Part shown: in pieces, positions 4,932-10,602 of the stretch
Numbering within the stretch: the first letter of the stretch is position 1
Layout of the letters: each line of letters starts with the position of its first letter
Assembly (NCBI RefSeq): GCF_018260555.1
Contig: NZ_JAGLBB010000078.1
Location: forward strand, 1-10,602
DNA length: 10,602 nucleotides
From: Deinococcus sp.
GTDB lineage: Bacteria; Deinococcota; Deinococci; Deinococcales; Deinococcaceae
Reading direction: 5' to 3'
Notes under the pieces: model-generated
What the model was told of the DNA's origin: nothing
Databases searched by the model: none
The model's input: only the letters and a program-made list of their open reading frames with translations
Made by a program: the position numbers and the translations under genes

Positions 4932-7567
4932 ACTGCCTCCTCGTCCAGAATGGCCTGCACGGCGTCTTTGAGGTTGCCGTACCGCTTCAGGTACTCGTCC
5001 CGTCTGGCCGCCTCACCGGGCTCGCTGGTGAGATACCAGTAGCTGCGGCGGGACTCCTCGACCTTGATGATGTCGCCGTTCTTGGGGCCATCCTTGCTGC
5101 GGTAGATCAGGGCCCACTCCTTGTAGCCCCGGCCCTCCCTGAGCAATGAAATTTCACGGCTCACGCTGCCTGGGAGCTTGAGCACGTCTCGGATGACCTG
5201 CTCACCGCCCTCCAGCCGGCCCAGCAGGTACCAGTAGATGGCTTCTTCCATGCCGGAGATGCGGTTCATGTCTTCGAGCGTCTGGGTGGCCAGGCCGAAG
5301 GCGAGGTTGCTGCTGCGGGCCAGGCGCAGGGTGGTGCTGACAAACGCCCGGTCCTCCTCGGTCTGGATCTGGCTGCCGAACTCGTCAATGAAGGCGATCT
5401 TGCGGACGCTGCGGGGCAGGCGCCGGGCAGCCTGCCAGATGCGGTCGTTCACGATGTGCAGCGCCACGCGACGCATCTCCAGGTCACTGTCGGCGATGCC
5501 GCTCAGGTCGTAGTACATGAACTGGGCGTGGGTGTTGACGTTGGTGGGCCGGTCCAGGACCGGTCCCCAGGGGGAATCCTCGCCCAGCACCGGCCGCAGC
5601 CGCAGGGCAATCGAGCGGGCCAGCGCCCGCTGTTCCCCCGCAATCGGCCCGCCGTCTCCGTACATCTCCATCGCGTTCAGGGTGGCGGCGAACTCGCTCA
5701 GCAGCGGGGAGCGGCCTTCACGCTTCACGCGGCGGTAGGTCTGACCCAGAGCCTCCAGGATCAGGGCCTTCTCTTCGCCCGCCTCGCGGCTGTTGCTCGA
5801 CGGCGGCACGAAGTACCGCACCAACGCGAGCAGGAAGGCCTGCTTCACCGCGTCTGGCTTCGTGTCCCCTTCCGGCAGGTCCATCGGGTTGAGCTGCGTC
5901 GCGGCCCCTGGATAGAACGGCACCACGGCGCTGTTGTTCTTCTGATCGTCACTCAGGCTCCGGATGAAGAACTTGAAGTCTTCCTTGCGGTCCACCACCG
6001 TCACGAAGGGGTCGTGCATGCGGATGTGGGCGCTCAGCAGGCTCATGACCGTGAAGGTCTTGCCGTACCCGGTTGGGGCGAAGACGGCGAAGTGGTTGGC
6101 GTTCGTGGGCCCGGTGAAGAAGTCCACGTTGGCCAGGGTGTTCTGCCGGGTGCGGACCACCCAGGTGGGCCGGTCACCGCCCTTCCACGGGGCGACCGGG
6201 GGGAAGAAGTCAGCGGCGGTGGTCTCGGTGGCCTCGAACAGGAACGGCCCGCGCTGCCCGTTGAAGGGAATCAGCGAAAACCACTGGAAGAGGCTCTGGA
6301 AGTCGTGTTTGACCAGTCCGGCGCCGGGCACGCTGGCGCACGCACTCACCGCCGATTCCCTGGCCTGCCGCAGTTCCCCGGCGCTGTCGGCGATCAGCAC
6401 CAGCGTCAGGCCGACGCGGTAGGTGTGGTCGCCGGTGGACGTCAGGTGCTTGATCGTCTGGTTGAGGTCGCGCAGTTTCGCCTGGGCTTTGACGTTCGGG
6501 GCTTCTTTCGTTCCTGACCCCATCTGCGAGAAGAGGCGGTTTTTGGAGACTTCCAGCTTCCTGTCGGTGTCCACGGGGTCGTTGTGGTCGAACTCCAGCA
6601 CCACGTAGTAGGTACTGGCGTCCAGTGCCTCCAGCACGCGTGCGAGCATGCCGGTCACGGTGCGCTGCGGCACCCGCGCCAGGCTCACGGTGCCCACGTG
6701 CTTGGGCCGCCCGGCCGGGCCGATCCGCAGGTGGCTCATGTCCTCGTTGTTCACCGGCGTCTGGAACAGCTGCTCCCTGAGGGTGAACTGCCGCTCGCGT
6801 GGACGGTCGCCCTTTCCCCCGGGCGGGGTGGGCGTCACGCTGACCCGCTTCTCTGGTGGCACCCAGCTGGGCAGGCGGCCGCTGGCCCGGCCGGGATTGA
6901 GGTAGCGGTAGGTCAGCCTGAACATCTCGTTGCTGGACATGCGCCGTGCCTCGTACCCCGCCCCCCGCAGGAAGCCCAGCAGGCTTGCGGCGGCGGCATC
7001 GGCTTTGCGGACCGTGGCGACCAGCTCCTCGGGGGTGGGGGGAGCGGCCCTGCTGTACTTCGCGGTGGCCCTGGACGTGCAGGTCATGAAACAACGCCAG
7101 CGTTTCACCAGGTTCTTCTGCCGCAGCCCCTCCAGGTACGCGTACCGGTCCTGCGCCATGAGGTTGACCAGTTCATGCCCGCTCTCTGGCACGTCCCGGT
7201 AGGGGTGCAGGTCCTCGGGCGGGGCGGTCTGCACCTCGATGTAGAGGCGGCCCCGCTCCTCCCGCGCGACGCCCTGCTGCAGGACGCCCTTCACCATCTG
7301 GTGCAGCTCGGCCAGCTTCTGGCTGGTCTGGAAGAGCCGCGAGGGCGGCTCGAGTTCCACACCCACCTCGGTGCAGGGTATGGCCCGGCCGCCGGGCCTG
7401 TCGAGGAACATCACGCCGTCCAGCAGGTCCCAGTGCGGCTGCTCTCTGAGCAGGTTGCCGACTTTGAGCGGTTGCCCGTCCTTTCCGAGGCGGCCGACCC
7501 GCGCCGGGGCAGCCGGGCGGGTCGGTCCTGGGGGCGCGGGCGCACGTTTGAAGCGGAACGTGGTCAC
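4928..7567 (-). CDS. virB4: VirB4-family T4SS ATPase (879 aa)
   Basis: This is the hallmark ATPase of T4SSs, energising pilus biogenesis and substrate transfer at the inner membrane. A proline- and basic-rich N-terminus leads into the CagE/TrbE/VirB4 N-terminal domain (roughly residues 60-470). The C-terminal RecA-like domain has Walker A APTGYGKT (K503), preceded by the typical TNANHFAVF stretch, Walker B IAFIDEFG (D728, E729) and the ATQ motif (LATQTLEDM, Q762) characteristic of VirB4. Length is within the family range. The start is GTG at 7567-7565, overlapping the VirB3-like stop as GTGA and preceded by GAGGAGGT. The gene is contiguous with the VirB3-like gene, the usual order; in some systems the two are fused. 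All ATPase motifs appear intact, suggesting a functional system. Confidence 0.96.
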   Translation of the reverse strand: MTTFRFKRAPAPPGPTRPAAPARVGRLGKDGQPLKVGNLLREQPHWDLLDGVMFLDRPGGRAIPCTEVGVELEPPSRLFQTSQKLAELHQMVKGVLQQGVAREERGRLYIEVQTAPPEDLHPYRDVPESGHELVNLMAQDRYAYLEGLRQKNLVKRWRCFMTCTSRATAKYSRAAPPTPEELVATVRKADAAAASLLGFLRGAGYEARRMSSNEMFRLTYRYLNPGRASGRLPSWVPPEKRVSVTPTPPGGKGDRPRERQFTLREQLFQTPVNNEDMSHLRIGPAGRPKHVGTVSLARVPQRTVTGMLARVLEALDASTYYVVLEFDHNDPVDTDRKLEVSKNRLFSQMGSGTKEAPNVKAQAKLRDLNQTIKHLTSTGDHTYRVGLTLVLIADSAGELRQARESAVSACASVPGAGLVKHDFQSLFQWFSLIPFNGQRGPFLFEATETTAADFFPPVAPWKGGDRPTWVVRTRQNTLANVDFFTGPTNANHFAVFAPTGYGKTFTVMSLLSAHIRMHDPFVTVVDRKEDFKFFIRSLSDDQKNNSAVVPFYPGAATQLNPMDLPEGDTKPDAVKQAFLLALVRYFVPPSSNSREAGEEKALILEALGQTYRRVKREGRSPLLSEFAATLNAMEMYGDGGPIAGEQRALARSIALRLRPVLGEDSPWGPVLDRPTNVNTHAQFMYYDLSGIADSDLEMRRVALHIVNDRIWQAARRLPRSVRKIAFIDEFGSQIQTEEDRAFVSTTLRLARSSNLAFGLATQTLEDMNRISGMEEAIYWYLLGRLEGGEQVIRDVLKLPGSVSREISLLREGRGYKEWALIYRSKDGPKNGDIIKVEESRRSYWYLTSEPGEAARRDEYLKRYGNLKDAVQAILDEEAV

Positions 7568-7920
7568 GTGACCTCCTCGTCAAGTTCTCCGGGCCGCACC
7601 CGGTAGAGCGGGGTCGGGTCAGGATCGGGCTGCACCTCGTACAGGTCAGGCCTGAAGTACCAGTTCATCATGTGGGTCGCCATGCGCGGGTAGGGGGAGA
7701 GCAGCCGCTTGAACAGCATCAGGAGCACGTACACCACGGCCAGCACGATCCCCGTGGTCAGCAGCTGGAAGCCGCTGGACGCAATGAGCTTCCTGGTGAC
7801 GTTGATGGTGATGAAGAACGTCAGGCCCAGCACCGCGATGTCGGTCGCGTCGAAGAACGCGATCAGCGGGGCCCGGCTGTCCGTGCGGTGCGCCTGGTGG
7901 GTGAGGGACTGCTCACTCAT
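7564..7920 (-). CDS. VirB3-like inner-membrane protein (118 aa)
   Basis: This short protein has two hydrophobic segments (about residues 27-43 and 51-71), followed by a conserved-looking cytoplasmic tail (MATHMMNWYFRPDLYEVQPDPDP). That layout and size, together with a position between the pilin gene and virB4, fit VirB3/TraL proteins, which sit in the inner membrane and work with VirB4. The ATG at 7920-7918 lies 11 bp after the pilin stop; a longer in-frame reading upstream runs back through the pilin gene and is rejected. The ribosome binding site is weak (GAGGACA), so translation may depend on coupling to the pilin gene. The stop overlaps the virB4 GTG by 4 bp. VirB3 sequences diverge strongly, so topology and context carry the call. 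Confidence 0.8.
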   Translation of the reverse strand: MSEQSLTHQAHRTDSRAPLIAFFDATDIAVLGLTFFITINVTRKLIASSGFQLLTTGIVLAVVYVLLMLFKRLLSPYPRMATHMMNWYFRPDLYEVQPDPDPTPLYRVRPGELDEEVT

Positions 7921-7931
7921 GGTCTGTGTCC

Positions 7932-8312
7932 TCAGCAGCCGGTGATGAACAGGCCGGCGATGGTGGAGCAGCAGAGCACGGCCACCATGCCGATGAAGCC
8001 GCGTTTGAGGGCCACGGTGGAGTCCATCTGGCCGAAGTACTGGTTCCAGCCCCAGATTGCCACGCCGACCGCGAGCGCCACCCCGACGAAGATGGGGTTG
8101 GTCACGAAGCCCATCAGGCCCGAGCCGTTGGACCCGCAGACACCGTTTTTGATGATGTCGGAGGGATCGTTTTTCCCGCCCGAGGTCGCCGCGAGCGTGG
8201 GGGACAGCGCGCCGGTAACCACCATCATGGCCACCACGAACCGCTGCCACCGGGCCCTGAGGACCCGCAGAACCATCCGGGACACCGCTGCCATCCTGTT
8301 GCCTTCTGTCAT
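7932..8312 (-). CDS. VirB2/TrbC-like pilin precursor (126 aa)
   Basis: The protein has a long basic N-terminus, a hydrophobic signal core (FVVAMMVVTGALSPTLAA, about residues 25-42) with a likely cleavage after the Ala pair at 41-42, then a mature part of about 84 residues with two hydrophobic segments (about 68-87 and 104-124) separated by a short polar loop (NQYFGQMDSTVALKR). This is the VirB2/TrbC pilin layout, and it is the first gene of the operon, as in many virB clusters. Cysteines occur at 59, 114, 115 and the last residue, 126. I chose the ATG at 8312-8310 because AGGGAGGGAACG precedes it; the upstream ATG at 8381 would place the start inside the promoter. The pilus subunit is expected to reach the inner membrane and be extracted by VirB4. 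Confidence 0.8.
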   Translation of the reverse strand: MTEGNRMAAVSRMVLRVLRARWQRFVVAMMVVTGALSPTLAATSGGKNDPSDIIKNGVCGSNGSGLMGFVTNPIFVGVALAVGVAIWGWNQYFGQMDSTVALKRGFIGMVAVLCCSTIAGLFITGC

Positions 8313-8365
8313 CGTTCCCTCCCTGTCACCCCATTGCTGTTGCCACCTGGGCGTGGGGCATCCGG

Positions 8366-8394
8366 AGTGTAGATGATGCAACTTTATAGATCAA
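8366..8394 (-). promoter_or_regulatory. Candidate sigma-70 type promoter for the T4SS operon
   Basis: On the minus strand, TTGATC (8394-8389) is followed by a 17-bp spacer and TACACT (8371-8366), each matching 4 of 6 consensus bases. Transcription would start near 8359, giving a leader of about 47 nt before the pilin ATG at 8312. It sits in the short AT-rich segment between divergent genes. A TATAAA at 8388-8383 is an alternative -10 box but lacks a -35 partner. Confidence 0.55.
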
Positions 8395-8410
8395 CTTATA
8401 TAATCAGCGT
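8376..8410 (+). promoter_or_regulatory. Leaderless-type promoter of the VirB10-like gene
   Basis: A perfect -10 box, TATAAT (8399-8404), lies 6 bp before the ATG at 8411, so the expected transcription start is at or next to the A of the ATG. No Shine-Dalgarno sequence precedes this ATG. The -35 region (ATGCAA, 8376-8381) is weak. Leaderless mRNAs with this -10 to ATG spacing are known to be common in Deinococcus. The site overlaps the divergent operon promoter, so the two may compete or share a regulator. Confidence 0.75.
8379..8402. repeat. AT-rich direct repeat in the divergent promoter
   Basis: CAACTTTATA (8379-8388) recurs as CAACTTATATA (8392-8402), with 13 bp between starts, inside the overlapping divergent promoters. 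TTATATAA (8396-8403) is itself palindromic. Such a repeat could bind a regulator that controls both directions at once, but it may also reflect AT-rich promoter composition. Confidence 0.35.
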
Positions 8411-10381
8411 ATGACGACGACCCTGAAGCGCGACGCCTACCGCGACGCGGCACGTCAGATCAGCGAGGCCCTGGGCGAGCCGGTCCCCGAGGCGGACTCA
8501 CCTGATCTGGACCCGTTCCTCGAGCGGATGCACCTGGAACACCCCATCTACGCCGAGATGCTGGAAGACGCCCGCCCCAGGCCGCCTGCACCGGAACCGG
8601 AATCCGACGACCCCGGCAGCCCCCCGCCGGGCTCCAGGGCGAGGGCGCGGCGGCTGCGCGCCCTCGCCACGGAACGCCTGTGGTGGCGCAGAAGCACCTT
8701 CGGCAAGCTGGTACTCAACAAGCGGCGGGGCGCCGTGGTCCTCCTGACGGGAACCCTGCTGATCTTCGGGGTCTACACCGCGACCTACTTCGCCAAACCT
8801 GTCAGCAGGAACGCGGGCCTGCTGACAGGGAAAACCGCCAGCGGTGGGAAAACCCCCGGCGAAGTGAGCGGATCGGACCAGCCCACCGCCGCCCAGGTTG
8901 CGGCCGCCACGGACCTGTCCAGTGGCGCCGCGGGCACCGCCCTCGGATCGCCCCCCACCAGCACGGCAGACACGGAGGCGCGTCCGCCGTCTGAAGCGCC
9001 CAGCGCGGGCACACCCGGCACACCGCCGCCCTCTCCTTTTGCGAACGTTCCGCCCCCACCTGAGGAGGCGCCGCCCGTCTTCAGCACGCCACTGCCCAGC
9101 GGCAGCGTGCCCGTGATCCTCCCGGACAGCCCGCCTGCACCCACGCCCATTCACCCCCCGGCCTCCAGCGTGACGCTGCCCACCACCCCCGGTCCGGCCG
9201 ACATGGGCCGCCCCCTCCTTCTGTCGCCTGGGCCTGGCTCCAGCTTCGGCCAGGGAAGCACAGGCCGCGCCAGCAGTGGACCCGTCACAGGGGCAACCAG
9301 CACTGGACGTGCCGTTCAGGGCAGCACCCTTCAGGCGGGTACCAGTCCCCTTGGCAGCGTAGGCGTCAACGGGGACAGCAGGCCAACGGGCGCAGGGGCA
9401 GCGCCGGCGGGACAGGTCGTGTACGCCAGTCAAGGCCGCGACGGCATCGCTATGGCATCGAATAACGCGTCCAGCGTCGTGTACCGCACCAGCCGCCCCG
9501 TGACCACACCACCCACCCCGGCACAGGGGCAACCCAGTGCAGTTCCCAGTGCCGCCGTCGGCCCTGAGGCCAGCGCAGCACCCACTCCGGATGACTTCTT
9601 TGGCGGCGTGCCCGCTTCGACAGGCACCGCGCCCGCCGCAGAGGCGCAGGGAGCAGTCGCCGCGCCAGTGGCCCCAGCTGGCGGAGGCGTGGTGTACGCC
9701 GGCCGGGGGAATGCCAGTGCCCGCCCGGAGACCAACGTGATCTACACGGCCAAAGCGCAAGCGGGGGCGCCCACGACCTCCGCTCCGGGCAGCGGCAGGG
9801 ATACCACTATAATGACCTCCAACCCGTCCACCAACGCTGCAGAGTCCGCAAAAACAGGCCTGCACCCTGTCTCTGCCGTCCCAGCCCGGCTGATCACGGT
9901 GCTGGAAGCGCCCCTCGGGCGGCCCATCCCGGCCGTGGCGGAATCGGAGGCGGGGATCTGGGTGGGCACCGCGCAACCCAACCCGGAGACCGGGCGCATG
10001 GACGTGGTGTTTGACCGCCTCATCCAAGGTGGCCGCACGTATCAGGTGCAGGCGCTGGCCTACGACCCGGCCTACCAGCTGGGGCTCAGCGGGGCCGTGC
10101 AGGACCGCTCCCCGGCCTTCCTTCAGGACGTGATGCGCTCGGCCCTGAACGGCCTGAACACTTACGCGCAGGACCTGGCCAGTGCCGGGAGCACCACCAT
10201 CCAGGGCGGTGTGGCCGTGCAGAACCGCAACGCCCCGCCCCTAGCGGCCGTGCTCGCCGGGCAGATCGGACAACTGTTCCAGCTGCCGCAGGGCGCTCAG
10301 AGCGTCATGCGCACCATGCGGATTGAACGTGATACGCCGCTCCTCGTCATGCTGGGCGTCTCGACGTCCCAGAACTACTGA
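8411..10381 (+). CDS. virB10: VirB10/TrbI-like envelope-spanning T4SS protein (656 aa)
   Basis: This scaffold protein links the inner membrane to the outer part of the envelope in T4SSs. A cytoplasmic N-terminus of about 106 residues, acidic and then Pro- and Arg-rich, is followed by one transmembrane segment (about 107-127, GAVVLLTGTLLIFGVYTAT). A very long low-complexity linker rich in Pro, Ala, Gly, Ser and Thr covers about 130-490. The C-terminal domain (about 493-656) begins VPARLITVLEAPLGRPIPAV and continues with GRMDVVFDRLIQGGRTYQVQALAYD and LGLSGAVQDRSP, matching the VirB10/TrbI beta-domain pattern. It is longer than typical VirB10 (about 400 residues), mainly because of the linker. 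It is encoded divergently from the other T4SS genes, with no ribosome binding site and a -10 box 6 bp before the ATG. The linker contains a repeated VVYA...V(V/I)Y module. Confidence 0.87.
   Translation: MTTTLKRDAYRDAARQISEALGEPVPEADSPDLDPFLERMHLEHPIYAEMLEDARPRPPAPEPESDDPGSPPPGSRARARRLRALATERLWWRRSTFGKLVLNKRRGAVVLLTGTLLIFGVYTATYFAKPVSRNAGLLTGKTASGGKTPGEVSGSDQPTAAQVAAATDLSSGAAGTALGSPPTSTADTEARPPSEAPSAGTPGTPPPSPFANVPPPPEEAPPVFSTPLPSGSVPVILPDSPPAPTPIHPPASSVTLPTTPGPADMGRPLLLSPGPGSSFGQGSTGRASSGPVTGATSTGRAVQGSTLQAGTSPLGSVGVNGDSRPTGAGAAPAGQVVYASQGRDGIAMASNNASSVVYRTSRPVTTPPTPAQGQPSAVPSAAVGPEASAAPTPDDFFGGVPASTGTAPAAEAQGAVAAPVAPAGGGVVYAGRGNASARPETNVIYTAKAQAGAPTTSAPGSGRDTTIMTSNPSTNAAESAKTGLHPVSAVPARLITVLEAPLGRPIPAVAESEAGIWVGTAQPNPETGRMDVVFDRLIQGGRTYQVQALAYDPAYQLGLSGAVQDRSPAFLQDVMRSALNGLNTYAQDLASAGSTTIQGGVAVQNRNAPPLAAVLAGQIGQLFQLPQGAQSVMRTMRIERDTPLLVMLGVSTSQNY
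9416..9745 (+). repeat. Duplicated VVYA...V(V/I)Y module in the VirB10-like linker
   Basis: Within the low-complexity linker, residues 336-358 run VVYASQGRDG...VVY and residues 427-445 run VVYAGRGN...VIY. Each unit has two short hydrophobic V-V/I-Y strands separated by a polar segment of Gly, Arg, Ala and Asn (16-20 residues from first to second strand), followed by Thr/Pro/Ala-rich sequence. They stand out as the only aromatic-containing islands in the linker. They could be small beta-hairpins or binding motifs for a partner; the function is unknown. Confidence 0.6.
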
Positions 10382-10602
10382 TCCCGGCTTTGATTCGTAG
10401 CGCAACGCAACGACAGTCAGAGTTCTGGCGAACTCAGGAAGCCAGCAACTATCCCGACTGGTCTCAAGCGCCTCGATACTCTGGCACGCTACTAATTTCT
10501 GCAGGGATCAATAAGCAAGAATCAGCGTAACTGCTCAGCAGGGGACGATCAGACAGAGAAATTGGGCATGAGCATATCCCCCGTGAACACGCTGACCAGT
10601 CC
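10382..10602. other. Downstream intergenic segment with a small hairpin
   Basis: This segment after the VirB10-like stop is visibly less GC-rich than the genes. A perfect hairpin, GAGTTC-TGGC-GAACTC (10420-10435), lies about 40 bp after the stop, but no T-run follows, so it is only a possible terminator. A second short palindrome (CTGCT-C-AGCAG) is at 10531-10541. A plus-strand ATG at 10568 is open to the window end with a poor ribosome binding site, and a minus-strand frame is open from the edge to a TGA at 10551-10549 (17 codons). Neither can be called a gene from this window. Confidence 0.5.

Noticed and set aside
5456..6517. Plus-strand reading frame of 353 codons within virB4
   Set aside because: It is antisense to the conserved VirB4 ATPase domain and shows no domain of its own.
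7564..8250. Longer version of the VirB3-like gene starting inside the pilin gene
   Set aside because: The extra 110 residues are an out-of-frame reading of the pilin gene; the ATG at 7920 gives a normal-sized VirB3-like protein just after the pilin stop.
9808..9813. Internal TATAAT in the VirB10-like gene as a promoter for a separate C-terminal domain
   Set aside because: There is no -35 box, and no in-frame start codon at the expected transcription start; the only nearby ATG overlaps the hexamer itself.
8498..10027. Minus-strand reading frame of 509 codons opposite the VirB10-like gene
   Set aside because: It is a by-product of the GC-rich linker codons; the plus strand has the TM segment and the VirB10 C-terminal domain.
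10420..10435. Rho-independent terminator after the VirB10-like gene
   Set aside because: The 6-bp stem is perfect but short, and no T-run follows.
10549..10602. Minus-strand open frame of 17 codons entering from the right edge
   Set aside because: Too short to judge; it could be the end of a neighbouring gene but shows no recognisable motif.

Overview
The window looks like a type IV secretion system (T4SS) or conjugation cluster from a high-GC bacterium, probably a Deinococcus plasmid or integrated element. Three things support that host: high GC, a -10 box placed as for a leaderless mRNA (a start type known to be abundant in Deinococcus), and short structured intergenic repeats like those described in this genus. 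The host call is inference; no taxonomic marker gene is present.

Layout. One long minus-strand operon runs from about 8360 to 199: VirB2-like pilin (8312-7932), VirB3-like protein (7920-7564), VirB4 ATPase (7567-4928), secreted VirB5/TrbJ-like protein (4931-3732), VirB6/TrbL-like channel protein (3735-2401), periplasmic PLD/Nuc-like protein lacking the catalytic motif (2264-1785), two-TM protein (1780-1445), Ycf45/SpoIIIAA-type P-loop ATPase (1448-528) and a 60-residue membrane protein (381-199). Four junctions are 4-bp ATGA or GTGA overlaps, so translation is tightly coupled. A VirB10/TrbI-like protein (8411-10381) is transcribed divergently from an AT-rich promoter region, with a consensus -10 box 6 bp before its ATG.

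The operon is interrupted twice by the same roughly 135-bp element (394-530 and 2271-2403), lying exactly between a stop codon and the next start. The copies share a constant core, but their two hairpins differ in sequence and keep pairing through compensatory changes. A third, diverged relative appears to lie at about 9-97 in the opposite orientation.

How the genes work together: VirB2 (pilin), VirB3, VirB6 (inner-membrane channel), VirB10 (envelope-spanning scaffold) and a VirB5-like secreted factor would form the transport channel, powered by VirB4 and, in the place normally taken by VirB11, a Ycf45/SpoIIIAA-like ATPase. No VirB8, VirB9, VirD4 or relaxase is recognisable here; they may lie outside the window. 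The most notable points are the unusual ATPase, the covarying repeats inside the operon, the PLD-like protein without its HKD residues, and the compact divergent promoter.
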